This document shows, in pieces, positions 35,929 to 44,856 of a stretch of 64,000 nucleotides of DNA. The position numbers and the translations under genes are program-made. Every line of letters begins with the position of its first letter. Position 1 is the first letter of the stretch. The notes beneath the pieces are model-generated. The model had not been told where the DNA came from and did not search any database. It worked only from the letters and a program-made list of their open reading frames with translations. Origin of the DNA: Rhizobium sp. ICMP 5592 (lineage in GTDB: Bacteria > Pseudomonadota > Alphaproteobacteria > Rhizobiales > Rhizobiaceae); the NCBI RefSeq assembly GCF_009498525.1, contig NZ_QSNT01000001.1, positions 310,001 to 374,000 on the forward strand, in the 5' to 3' direction.

Positions 35929-37017
35929 ATGACAACAATGCTGCTGCCCGGCCGAAGGATTTCGATTACGCAATTGGGTGATGCTTTTGCATTATTCAAC
36001 AGCCGGGAGCAGCATCTCTATGAAATAGACAAGCTCGCGGCTTGGGCATGGCAATGTGTTTTCAACAGTACCGCCGGCATGAGCCGCAGTCGATTGCTGA
36101 CCAAGTTTTCATCCGAGTTCAGGCTGGCAAGCGAAGATGCCGGAAATTTACTCGACCGATATATCGAGTTGGGTATCCTCGATATGTGCGCCAGTTCGAG
36201 TTCAGTCTTTGCTCTCCATTTGAATGGCACCAGATGGTTGATCGAGTGCCCGAAAGTCTTGTCCGGGGAATTGAAAGAGCTTTTTCGAGGCATCGTCGTT
36301 CCACTGAAGTCACAGTGGGGACGTCACTATCTTACCATTAAGGTCAATGCTCATCGATACGAACTTGTCGCGGACGACGAATACCGGGGCATATTTGCCG
36401 AGGCGGAAATAGTGCCCGCGGTAAAGGCATTTCTGACGGACGCATTGCTGCAAACAGACTTCATGCTTGCGTTGCACGCCGCCCTCTTGCGGTTCGGAGA
36501 CTCGCAACTGCTGATCGCCGGCGCCTCTGGTGCGGGAAAAACAACGCTCGCCCTCGCTTTGGCCGCGGAAGAAGGATGCGCGATGCTCGGGGACGATATT
36601 GTCATTGTCGACGAGACAAGCCGGCTTCGTGGCATCCCGTTTCCGATCGCGGTAAAAGACGGAAGCTGGCCGCTTTTGCAGGACTTTTGCCCGCAACTCG
36701 CCTCGCTTCCCATTCACATCCGCCCGGACGGGAAGGTCGTCAAATTTCTTCCTGGCGAAGTCGAGAGCAATGATAATTGGTCGATGAAGACCAGGACAAT
36801 TGTCTTTATTCGACAAAATCCCGTGCGCCAGTGCTCGCTATCGAGAATACATCCGCTGGCTGCGTTTCAAAGACTGCTTGCGGAAGCGGCCGCGCCTGGT
36901 CATCGATTGACCGATGCCGCATTCGCTGCGCTACGGGAATTGGTCAACACATCGCAGGCATTTGAAATGGAAATCTCCCGCCTGGACGAAGCCGTCGAGA
37001 CCATAAGGGGACTTTAG
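35929..37017 (+). CDS. PqqD-like domain fused to an HPr-kinase-type kinase
   Basis: A 362-residue protein. Residues 10-90 have the PqqD pattern (a short beta region, then LYEIDKLAAWAWQCVF and a C-terminal winged-helix-like part), a fold that binds leader peptides in peptide-modifying systems. From about 120 an HPr kinase/phosphorylase-like domain follows: P-loop GASGAGKT at 198-205 and MLGDDIVIVDE at 219-229, the acidic pair of this family. No HPr protein is encoded nearby. HprK-related kinases of this kind occur in exopolysaccharide/exosortase loci and, as separate genes, in some lasso-peptide clusters. Probable role: phosphorylation of the small peptide or a related target. Its stop overlaps that of the convergent nucleotidyltransferase gene. 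Confidence 0.82.
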   Translation: MTTMLLPGRRISITQLGDAFALFNSREQHLYEIDKLAAWAWQCVFNSTAGMSRSRLLTKFSSEFRLASEDAGNLLDRYIELGILDMCASSSSVFALHLNGTRWLIECPKVLSGELKELFRGIVVPLKSQWGRHYLTIKVNAHRYELVADDEYRGIFAEAEIVPAVKAFLTDALLQTDFMLALHAALLRFGDSQLLIAGASGAGKTTLALALAAEEGCAMLGDDIVIVDETSRLRGIPFPIAVKDGSWPLLQDFCPQLASLPIHIRPDGKVVKFLPGEVESNDNWSMKTRTIVFIRQNPVRQCSLSRIHPLAAFQRLLAEAAAPGHRLTDAAFAALRELVNTSQAFEMEISRLDEAVETIRGL

Positions 37018-38051
37018 ATTTCTTGTGATACCTGCGCCGCAATGACTTTCTGTCCCTTGCGGATAATGCGTCCAGGCAATTCACGCCAGGGGCCGCGAAA
37101 CCGCCAATGGATCTGCGTAACACGAATACCCCAAGCGAGACGGCCCAAAGACCGGATCACACCTCCCACCCGAGGATGGTCTTCGTTGCGCCGTAAACGA
37201 TGGTGCAAATCAAGCCACGAAGGAATTGTCCTGGGCGCAACGATGTTGGCGCCAAAAATCGCGTTGAGCGCCAATATCTGCGCGTTCAGCATGGCGCGAC
37301 CTAACGGATCTGAAAGCAGGATACCCATTTCTTTCCAATCGATCTCATCCTGTGATTTCGAAAGCAGGTACAGTTCGAAGAGGTTTCGCAAATCAATGTG
37401 AAAACGCCAGAGATGGCCATCCTTCAGCATGTCGTGGACAATCCAGTGCTGTGCCTGAAGAGTGGCTGAAAGTATGTGCGCTCTTCCGCGACCGACATCG
37501 ATCTCCCGTCTGTGCTGTGCGAGTGTCGCATCGGAAGGCCAGTATCGGGGGTAGCGGCCGGGCGGATAGTGCAAATCGACGGCGCCAACGTCTTTGGACC
37601 GCCCCCAACCGAAAGCCTCAATTGGCGCATATCCGAGCTGAACCAAACACGTCTCCGCGGCTTGCTTTTCAGCATCCCCCACCACGAGATCGAGATCCCG
37701 CATGATACGAGCCGTTGGCCGCTCTGTTTTCGCTAGCGCCAACAGCGCTGCCCCCTTGGTGAGCGTCGGTGTTATTCCTGCCGCATTCATCGCTGCGACC
37801 ACCTCCTCCAATTGCGCGCGAAGCCTTTCATTTCGCTCGGCATTGCATCGATGAATGAAGCCAAGGAACGACGCCACGTCTTCTGGCAGCAAGTCCAACT
37901 GCCCTCGTTCTGACATGGACGACCAGATTGCAGGAGTGAGCAAACTATTATTTGCGAGCACCAGTACCGCCTCCCAATCGACATCAGTCGACGGGCTTCC
38001 GAGCAAGCATAAAGTCAATTGATCAACGACAGAGTTTGCCGGCGCCTTCAT
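37014..38051 (-). CDS. nucleotidyltransferase family protein (NTP_transf_5-like)
   Basis: A 345-residue soluble protein of the large, poorly studied nucleotidyltransferase family often found with HprK-type kinases. LTKGAALL near residue 98 and IMRDLDLVV near 116-124 form the nucleotide and metal site (Asp-x-Asp). The C-terminal two thirds is helical. ATG 38051 with GGAG five bases upstream is preferred to a GTG two codons earlier. It converges on the PqqD-kinase gene with a four-base stop overlap and lies downstream of the exopolysaccharide operon on the same strand. Confidence 0.85.
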   Translation of the reverse strand: MKAPANSVVDQLTLCLLGSPSTDVDWEAVLVLANNSLLTPAIWSSMSERGQLDLLPEDVASFLGFIHRCNAERNERLRAQLEEVVAAMNAAGITPTLTKGAALLALAKTERPTARIMRDLDLVVGDAEKQAAETCLVQLGYAPIEAFGWGRSKDVGAVDLHYPPGRYPRYWPSDATLAQHRREIDVGRGRAHILSATLQAQHWIVHDMLKDGHLWRFHIDLRNLFELYLLSKSQDEIDWKEMGILLSDPLGRAMLNAQILALNAIFGANIVAPRTIPSWLDLHHRLRRNEDHPRVGGVIRSLGRLAWGIRVTQIHWRFRGPWRELPGRIIRKGQKVIAAQVSQEI

Positions 38052-38410
38052 ATTCACTCCGACTTTGGTATAAGTCGCTATACATCAATAATAACAACTC
38101 AAAATTATTAATTTCAAGTCATTATTTTCTTCAAATATACCAAACCATGAACCGCAGAATTACTGAGTTCTTCTCGTATCTTTCTCCGAAAGAGAAGTAA
38201 CTCCGGGATTTTATAACGCCGGTCGATTGGTGATACCGCGGAAGTCGTCATCAGCGCCGGTCGCGCGTTCCCCGACTTTCCAAACTGCTTTGAAAAAGCA
38301 TTGCCTTGCCCTCTTCTACGAGGGGTCAATGTTCGCTAGCGACTAACAAACCGCCCGAGACAAAGCCATGCACATTGAGCCCGCCTTCAGCCTGTTAAGG
38401 TCACGATGCC
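38052..38410. promoter_or_regulatory. 359-bp gap upstream of the nucleotidyltransferase
   Basis: The left 110 bases are AT-rich and probably hold the promoter of the minus-strand gene ending at 37014. The rest is GC-rich, with no gene I can support. Confidence 0.35.
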
Positions 38411-39634
38411 CTATTGGCTGTTCGGGGACATCACCATCTGTTCGGGCCGGATCGTGACTTCGAGAACATCGTCGGGCCGGAGCGGCGTGTCTTCCTGAGC
38501 AGCAACCTGCATCGTTTGCTCGCCATTCTTGCGGTAGATGACAAGCGAGGGGCCGCCCTCGCCGCCGCGCATCTGCGCCTTGACCGCACCTGTATAGAGC
38601 AGCTTCTCACTTGAGGCGCGAATTCGGCCCGCAAGCTTCTCGATCTCGATCGAGGTATCGCGCAGGGAGTCGTTCAGCTGCGTGTTGTGCTGTTCGTCCT
38701 GAATCTCGAGGTTGCGGGCGAGCTCGTCCCTGTCGTGCTGGGCCTGCACGAGCCTTGCCTCGGTGTCTCCCTGCTGGCTGCGAATTTCGGCGAGCGACCG
38801 GCGTTCGTCATCGACCCGGTTGGCCATGACAAGGCCTTTGGATGCGGATACGTTCATCCGGTCGACAGCGTCTTGCTGAAGTTGGATACTTTCCTCATTT
38901 CGCTCCCGCCTATCCTGAAGCGTCTTTATGGTTCCTTCAGCATTTTTTACGGCGATCTGCAGGTATGTGCGCTGCTTTGCATAATTGGCAAGGCGCATCT
39001 TCAGGTCGCTTTCTTCGAAGGAAGCGATTTCGTCCAGCGTCTTACGCTGCAGCGGCGCGGAATAAATGCTGGTAAGGTCGATGTCAGGTGTTTTGTTCAG
39101 CTCTGCCCTCAGGCTGATAGCACGAGCCTTTTGCCGGGCAAGGTCGATCCAGAGCGCCTCGTTCTCGCTCTTGAGATCCGGAGCGGTCATCAATGGGTTT
39201 TCAGTTCGGAAGCGCAAGGCGTCATAGCCGCCAGCAAGTGCGATAGCATGTCTGACGGTCAATCCCGGCCGATAGGGCACGGCGCCCGGACGCGACACGT
39301 CGCCTGAAATATAGAACGGCCGGAGCTCGACTATTTCCACGGAAACGTCGGCGGACTGGATCCGCCCGTCTTTCGTCAGCCCGTCGGTCAGCGCCACGCG
39401 CAGATCATGGATTGTCAGGCCCTCACTGTGTAGTTCGCCCAGGAACGGGACAGAGATGTTGCCGTCGATATTGACGGTCACACGACGCGCGAAGTCGGCG
39501 ACGCCGAATACGCTGAGCTGCAGAATGTCGCCGGGACCGAGCTTGTAGGCATCTCGCTCGTCAGAAAAGCCCTTTTGAGGCAACAGCGAAAGCGCGGCGA
39601 CAATACTGAGCGCCGAAAGACTGATGATCTTCAT
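38411..39634 (-). CDS. polysaccharide export protein (ExoF/Wza-like OPX)
   Basis: A 407-residue periplasmic or outer-membrane export protein. A signal peptide (hydrophobic LSALSIVAALSLL) is followed by the Poly_export domain (YKLGPGDILQLSVFG near 30) and a SLBB-type region (FYISGDVSRPGAVPYRPGLT near 108). A long coiled coil (about 165-350) comes next and a second SLBB-like segment near the C terminus. Architecture and length match ExoF of rhizobial succinoglycan systems more than Wza; no lipobox Cys is seen. It is the last gene of the operon and overlaps the flippase-GH16 gene by ATGA. Confidence 0.9.
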   Translation of the reverse strand: MKIISLSALSIVAALSLLPQKGFSDERDAYKLGPGDILQLSVFGVADFARRVTVNIDGNISVPFLGELHSEGLTIHDLRVALTDGLTKDGRIQSADVSVEIVELRPFYISGDVSRPGAVPYRPGLTVRHAIALAGGYDALRFRTENPLMTAPDLKSENEALWIDLARQKARAISLRAELNKTPDIDLTSIYSAPLQRKTLDEIASFEESDLKMRLANYAKQRTYLQIAVKNAEGTIKTLQDRRERNEESIQLQQDAVDRMNVSASKGLVMANRVDDERRSLAEIRSQQGDTEARLVQAQHDRDELARNLEIQDEQHNTQLNDSLRDTSIEIEKLAGRIRASSEKLLYTGAVKAQMRGGEGGPSLVIYRKNGEQTMQVAAQEDTPLRPDDVLEVTIRPEQMVMSPNSQ

Positions 39635-41856
39635 TGCATGGTCCCCTTTTCTTGAACTGCGTTACGAACCTCAGGCTGCTTCACCTGTATCCAGTCGACG
39701 CGAAGGTCTGCTGGCAGGCGCGTCGATGCGTCCGGCGATCCGGGCCAAGAACCGCCCACGGCCAGATTGACGAGAAGGTACATTGGCTTGTGCATGTCTG
39801 GCGGCGTCGGGGTCGAGAAGACGATTTGGTCGTCCAGAGACCAGACAAGGTTATCCTTCGTCCATGTGATGCCATAGACGTGGAAATCGTCGGAGAGATC
39901 CACGGTGGCAAGCTCCGTGCCCTTTTGCGCCGATCGCGCGCCGACTGGAATATCAAGACTGCTGTGGGCGGTCACATGCAGCCTGTGTGTATCGTGACCG
40001 AGTACTTCGAAAACGTCGATTTCCGGCGGCCACGTCCTGTCCGCCGGAAGCAGCCAGAATGCTGGCCACAGACCTTTTCCGCTTGGCATCCGGGCACGAA
40101 TCTCCACTCGGCCATAGGTGAACGAAAAGCGCCCGGCCGTCGTCAACATGCCCGAGGCATAAGCAAATCCTCCTGCATGAGCACGAAGGTTTTCGGGAAT
40201 TTTCGACGCGCGTATAGCCAGAATGCCATTGTCGATCGCAAATGGCGTCAGCGCCTGCAGGGCGGTATGGTCGCCACCTGGTCGCGGATCGACATAGTAT
40301 TCCATTTCCCTGTTGCTGGCATTGTTGCGCGCGCCCCATGGATAGAAAGGTTTCCATGTTCCCTTGCCGCCAGCCTGAAGGTCTAGCGTCGAGAAATCGT
40401 CCTTGAATATCGTCTTCCAGCCGGCGACCGAGGTCTGGACAGGTTCCGGCTTGACGGCGGCAGCATGTCCCGAGCCGAAGAATACCAGAAATGCCAATAT
40501 GGTTGCCACAATTCCTTGTAAGCCAAGGATCCGCCGCGAAGCGATTAAAGTCAGCATGCCGAGCCGGCACATCAGCGTGACCATCGCTGCCAGCATCAGC
40601 AGACCGGCTGCAACATTGCCCCAGGCCTGTCCGGCAATGCCCGCCAGACTGTTGCCGATCGTCATCGCGACCAACAGCGTGCCGAAACCAACGGCGAACA
40701 ATTTCAGCGAGTCGAGGCCCGGTGATCGAGACCGTACGATGATCATGGGCACGATCCAGACCATGGCACCCAGCGATACGCAGGAAATCGCAAGAGCGAT
40801 CGTCGCAGGCACGGCCTCCGTATAGGCCGGGAAGATCGTTGCAATCACACGCTCGCTGGCGAAGACAGCGCAGAGGGCAACAAGACCAAGCGCGAGCGTG
40901 ACGACAAAGACCTCCCTTTCGACGACAGCTGAATCTTTCTGGAGCGATTGGCCACTCATGCGCGCCAGCATCTTCGGATAGCGGACCTGCGCGATGGCAG
41001 CCATGACGCCGAGGCCGATCATGGCCAGACTCGCTCCAAAGGACAGCAGCCCGAGATCGTGCGGCGAAGACAATACCGACGATATCCACCGGTTGGCACT
41101 GAGGTAGAAAATCCACGAGGCGTTGAAAGCAAAAAGCGGCAACGCGGCTTGTACCATCGAGGCAAGGGGCGGTCGTTTCTTCAGGTGCGGCAGTGGACGG
41201 GCCAGCAGCACGGCACAGAGCGTGTAATAGATCGCCACCGCGACAAACGAACCGTCGACGCCACCCAAGAGCAGGCCTGCCAGACGCGGCACCGTCATGG
41301 CAATCTGCAGAATGAGCGCGAGGACGGTAAACTCCCAGACCCTCGACGCGGCGCGAAACAGGGTTGCCGGCCCATTGGCAATCATGCCCATGATGCCGCC
41401 GACAATGGCGAAGGTTGCCCCGACAATTGGCAGATCCGCGCCAAGCCTGTCGACGAGCAGCACCATGGAAATACTGGCCACTAAGGCGATCCCCCCGACG
41501 AGCCAGAGCGTGACGAGGATCTCAAGACCGGCCTGCGCGGCAATCGCATTCGACTTTCCCGGAATTCGCTTGTCGGCCAGTTGCGACATCCCGAGATCGG
41601 CGCGGCTGGCATAGGTAAACAGGCTGGTAAGAAGAGCGAAAGTCCCGAACTGGGCGGGATCGAGCAAGCGGGCGGCCATCAGGGTTGTGCCGCTGCCGAG
41701 CACGGTCAGCAGCAAAGTACCGACGGCATAGGCGATCGGCCAACCGAACCAAGCGAGATGACGCGACATTCGCAACCGGTGAAACACGGCCGGCACATGG
41801 CTGGTGGCAAAGCCGGAGATATCCGTCGTGGTGTCCGTGTCGAAGGCGGTCGTCAT
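39631..41856 (-). CDS. polysaccharide flippase fused to a GH16 glycanase
   Basis: A 741-residue two-part protein. Residues 1-455 form a multi-pass Wzx/MATE-type oligosaccharide flippase (membrane segments from about 36 onward). A final hydrophobic segment, IVATILAFLVFFGSG, leads into a GH16 beta-glucanase domain from about 479 to 720, with catalytic EIDVFE at 612-617. The frame is unbroken, so this is a genuine fusion unless the genome has an error. Rhizobial systems normally have these as separate genes (ExoT and ExoK). The GH16 part would face the periplasm and trim the polymer as it is exported. Start 41856 has GGTGG upstream; a GTG at 41973 would overlap the previous gene and adds a non-membrane leader. 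Confidence 0.87.
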   Translation of the reverse strand: MTTAFDTDTTTDISGFATSHVPAVFHRLRMSRHLAWFGWPIAYAVGTLLLTVLGSGTTLMAARLLDPAQFGTFALLTSLFTYASRADLGMSQLADKRIPGKSNAIAAQAGLEILVTLWLVGGIALVASISMVLLVDRLGADLPIVGATFAIVGGIMGMIANGPATLFRAASRVWEFTVLALILQIAMTVPRLAGLLLGGVDGSFVAVAIYYTLCAVLLARPLPHLKKRPPLASMVQAALPLFAFNASWIFYLSANRWISSVLSSPHDLGLLSFGASLAMIGLGVMAAIAQVRYPKMLARMSGQSLQKDSAVVEREVFVVTLALGLVALCAVFASERVIATIFPAYTEAVPATIALAISCVSLGAMVWIVPMIIVRSRSPGLDSLKLFAVGFGTLLVAMTIGNSLAGIAGQAWGNVAAGLLMLAAMVTLMCRLGMLTLIASRRILGLQGIVATILAFLVFFGSGHAAAVKPEPVQTSVAGWKTIFKDDFSTLDLQAGGKGTWKPFYPWGARNNASNREMEYYVDPRPGGDHTALQALTPFAIDNGILAIRASKIPENLRAHAGGFAYASGMLTTAGRFSFTYGRVEIRARMPSGKGLWPAFWLLPADRTWPPEIDVFEVLGHDTHRLHVTAHSSLDIPVGARSAQKGTELATVDLSDDFHVYGITWTKDNLVWSLDDQIVFSTPTPPDMHKPMYLLVNLAVGGSWPGSPDASTRLPADLRVDWIQVKQPEVRNAVQEKGTMQ

Positions 41857-41935
41857 GATGCCACCGGGTTGCGTGACGGGTCGGTTTCCGCTCCGACAGC
41901 ACAAAGCAATCCACAAATACGCGCGAATGCAGAAA

Positions 41936-43369
41936 TCATGAGCTGCTGTTCTCCTGAGGAGCGGGAATATCACTGTGAACCGTGGCGGGCTGCGACGAAG
42001 AATGGAGCTCGCCGGCGAGCACTATGAAAAATGCAAGCGTCAGAAGACCGGGAGTGGCAAACAGGCTAACTTCAGCAATGCCGATGATCATCACGAGGAG
42101 GACGACCTGATCGCGCACGGCATCGGGCTTCGTCACCATTCGTTTGACCGCTATGCCGAGGAAGGCGAATGCCGGTAATGAGCCGAGGAAGCCCATGCAG
42201 AGGAGCGTCTGAACATACATGTTGTGGGCATTGACAGGGTCGCCAGCAAAGTTGCGTCCGACACTGCCCATCATAAGTGCCTCTGTGCCGTTGAAACCCC
42301 AACCGAACAAGGGCTTGCGCGCGATGAGTTCGGACGCCACGGCCCAAAGTTCCGTACGTCCAGTCAACGTCGTAATCTCTGTCGCGGAACCGGAACGTGC
42401 CAGCAAGCCCAGGAAAGAGGACATGCTCGGGAACCCGCCAATCGCAATGAACGGCAACGCGATGGCGCCGACCAAGAGAGCGATGCCAGCCATTGGCCAG
42501 AGATAGCGCCTCTCACGCAGTTCGATGACGATCCAAACGATGATGACAGCGGCGGCACTTGTACGGCTTTCGGCCGCGATCAACGCTCCGAAACCCGCGA
42601 TCAGCGCCGCGATAAAAACCCAGCGATTGAGGATTCCACGGCGGTAGCAGATGATTGCGAAGGTCACCAGTACCGCTGCCTGCTCACCCAGAACATTGGG
42701 ATGTCCGGAAAGACCACGGAGACGGAAATCTGCCTCGAAAGCCGATGGAGGCAGCCAAGCCGCATCGGGAAGGACGATCGCGGCCACCAATCCCAACACG
42801 ACGAAAGCCAAAAGAGTGAACGTCGCCAAACGCAATGTAGCCTGAAGCCCGAGAACCGAGACGCAAAGGCACGCCAACATCAGATAGGCGACAAACCCCA
42901 AGGCGTTGGCCACGGTATAGGCAGGTGTTAACGACCAGACGCCCGAAGCAATCGCCAGCAGGCCGTAAAGGGCACCCAGAACGATGGTCGGTTCTCGGAC
43001 ATGGGGAAGCAGACGCCGAACGTTCGCAAGGCAAACGAGCGGTATCAGCATCCAGACGGCAAGCTTCAGCCCGTTCTGCCAATCCAGTCCCGTCTCACCC
43101 GAAGCGCGCTGGCGCAGGCTGAGGCTCAGGCCGAAAATGACGAAGACGAGCAAGGAGGCCACGGCCCACCGTCTGCCAAGAGCGGCGGCGATGAGAACCA
43201 GGGCGAATCCGGCCGCGCCGATGACGCCGAACGGCACCAGAGCCGCAGCCGGATTTTGAGGCGTTGTGAAGCATAAGCCGAGCCAGGTAAAGCCAATAGC
43301 AAGGGGGATGGCAAGAACCAGGCCCGGCTCAGCCCAACGGACTGCTGAACTGTGGGCGGGTACAGTCAT
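41936..43369 (-). CDS. polysaccharide polymerase (Wzy/ExoQ-like, O-antigen ligase family)
   Basis: A 477-residue integral membrane protein with about ten to twelve hydrophobic segments and a large periplasmic loop with the O-antigen ligase-type motif PLFGWGFNGTE near 355 and NAHNMYVQ near 383. The C-terminal 25 residues are polar. It should polymerise lipid-linked repeat units in a Wzx/Wzy pathway, which agrees with the flippase and ExoY-like transferase beside it. The start overlaps the Wzz-like gene by ATGA. Confidence 0.88.
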   Translation of the reverse strand: MTVPAHSSAVRWAEPGLVLAIPLAIGFTWLGLCFTTPQNPAAALVPFGVIGAAGFALVLIAAALGRRWAVASLLVFVIFGLSLSLRQRASGETGLDWQNGLKLAVWMLIPLVCLANVRRLLPHVREPTIVLGALYGLLAIASGVWSLTPAYTVANALGFVAYLMLACLCVSVLGLQATLRLATFTLLAFVVLGLVAAIVLPDAAWLPPSAFEADFRLRGLSGHPNVLGEQAAVLVTFAIICYRRGILNRWVFIAALIAGFGALIAAESRTSAAAVIIVWIVIELRERRYLWPMAGIALLVGAIALPFIAIGGFPSMSSFLGLLARSGSATEITTLTGRTELWAVASELIARKPLFGWGFNGTEALMMGSVGRNFAGDPVNAHNMYVQTLLCMGFLGSLPAFAFLGIAVKRMVTKPDAVRDQVVLLVMIIGIAEVSLFATPGLLTLAFFIVLAGELHSSSQPATVHSDIPAPQENSSS

Positions 43370-44829
43370 ATTTTCAACAGCCGTTTTGCATCGCGACGGA
43401 TCGCGGATGCATTCATGCCGGCGCCTGCGAGAAACGCCATACCAAGAGAGCCTGCTGCATAAAGGGGCAGGATCGGGAAGACCGGCCTAACAGGAACCGT
43501 TGCCGGCGAGAGGACCTCCGCATCGGGTTTCAGGGCCGCCAGTGTCGGCGCTCGCGTCTTCAGCCGGGTCTGTGCGTCTGCCAGAACTTGAGCATCGTTG
43601 TCGGCTTCGCGACGCAATTGATCGAGACGCAGGCCTGCCTTGCGTCGCTCGACCATATCCTGCCGGATCTTGTCGATCTCCGCAGAGAGAAGTTGTTCAC
43701 GCTCAGCCCAATTGTCGGCTTCCACGCGAACGCTGGCTACGATCCGGTCGCGCTCAACCTGGGCCTGCTCCAGAATGCTGCGCGATTCCGTCGACATCAC
43801 CGCAAGCCGAGACATGCTTTCAGTGAGGCTTTGGTTCAGGCGCTGTATCGTTGGCGATGCCAGAACCTCCGGTGCACTCTCCAAGGTCCCTTTCGATTTC
43901 ATGACCTCGAGACTATCCGCACGGGTCCGTGCGTCGATGCTGCGCGCCCGTGCAGTTGCAAGCTCTGTACTAAGGGAGCTCAACTGAGCCTCGAGCGAGA
44001 TCTCGGCGCCCTGGTCGATAAGGCCCGATTTCTCAAGAAACGCCTCCATCTCGGCAGCCGATGTATTCGCCCGGTCGCGGGCCTGGCGCACATGGTCCTC
44101 GAGAACCCTGTTCATGCCCTCGACATTCTCGGCCTTGCGCTTGACCTGGGTGTCAAGATAGGCGGAAACAAGCGACTTGGTCAGCATGGCCGCCTTCAAC
44201 GGGTCATTTGAGCGAAAGCCGACATTGACCGTGTAGGACAGACGGTTGCGATTGATCACCAGCTTGGCCCAGAGATTATTCCTCAGCTTGGCGGCGTCCC
44301 GCGTATCCGCGGAGGACACATTGCCGGCCATCATATCCTTCGGAGCGGGCAAAGGCGTGTCGCGTGCCAGGGTTTGCGGCAGAATACTGCCCAGCATACT
44401 GATGATCGCACTGTGAACCTTGCTGGCCAGCCCCTGCTTCACCTTGAACTCGTCGTCAAAGGCGAGTTGGTTGGCGTCGATCACGTTTTGGGCCAGGGCG
44501 ACAGAATTGAAGGCATCGAGAGCGGAAATGATAGAGTTCTCGTCCAGAGGCTGCCGCATGGCCTGGGCAAAGTCGGTCTGTCCTTCGTTATCGGTCGGAC
44601 GCAGCACCAGGGTTGCCGTCGATTCATAGACGCGTGGGAGCATCGGCCAGGCAAACAGTGCGATTGCAATGACGGCCGTTCCTCCAAGCAGAAACCGGCC
44701 AAGTGAATAGCGAGGTTCCTGGTCTGCCGGCGCGTCCTGGATTGCATCGGGGCTGCACGGATGGCTCTCCGTCGCGGGAGCGACAAGCGCGATCGGCGAG
44801 ACAGGATCGGCTGCGTTTTGTTTTGTCAT
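43366..44829 (-). CDS. polysaccharide co-polymerase (Wzz/GumC-like) without kinase domain
   Basis: A 487-residue inner-membrane protein: hydrophobic segment near 48-68, Wzz-type periplasmic domain, long coiled coils (about 225-430), then a Pro-rich VPVRPVFPILPLYAAGSL segment leading into a second membrane helix near 460. It ends about 20 residues later, so the BY-kinase domain of Wzc/ExoP is absent and no separate kinase gene is seen in the window. It controls chain length and bridges to the export protein. Overlaps the polymerase by ATGA; the glycosyltransferase lies 27 bp upstream. Confidence 0.9.
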   Translation of the reverse strand: MTKQNAADPVSPIALVAPATESHPCSPDAIQDAPADQEPRYSLGRFLLGGTAVIAIALFAWPMLPRVYESTATLVLRPTDNEGQTDFAQAMRQPLDENSIISALDAFNSVALAQNVIDANQLAFDDEFKVKQGLASKVHSAIISMLGSILPQTLARDTPLPAPKDMMAGNVSSADTRDAAKLRNNLWAKLVINRNRLSYTVNVGFRSNDPLKAAMLTKSLVSAYLDTQVKRKAENVEGMNRVLEDHVRQARDRANTSAAEMEAFLEKSGLIDQGAEISLEAQLSSLSTELATARARSIDARTRADSLEVMKSKGTLESAPEVLASPTIQRLNQSLTESMSRLAVMSTESRSILEQAQVERDRIVASVRVEADNWAEREQLLSAEIDKIRQDMVERRKAGLRLDQLRREADNDAQVLADAQTRLKTRAPTLAALKPDAEVLSPATVPVRPVFPILPLYAAGSLGMAFLAGAGMNASAIRRDAKRLLKI

Positions 44830-44856
44830 TGCGTTTCATTGCCTCCTTCAATTGTC

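Noticed and set aside
35693..38051. Complete lasso-peptide cluster
   Set aside because: No transglutaminase-like leader protease and no lasso-type cyclase; the AsnB at 48745 has an intact glutaminase domain and sits in another operon.
38114..38329. 71-codon minus-strand frame upstream of the nucleotidyltransferase
   Set aside because: Lies in the likely promoter region, with no supporting start signal or motif.
39953..41116. 387-codon minus-strand frame overlapping the flippase-GH16 gene
   Set aside because: Out-of-frame shadow with Arg/Cys-rich sequence; the main frame has intact GH16 and membrane segments.
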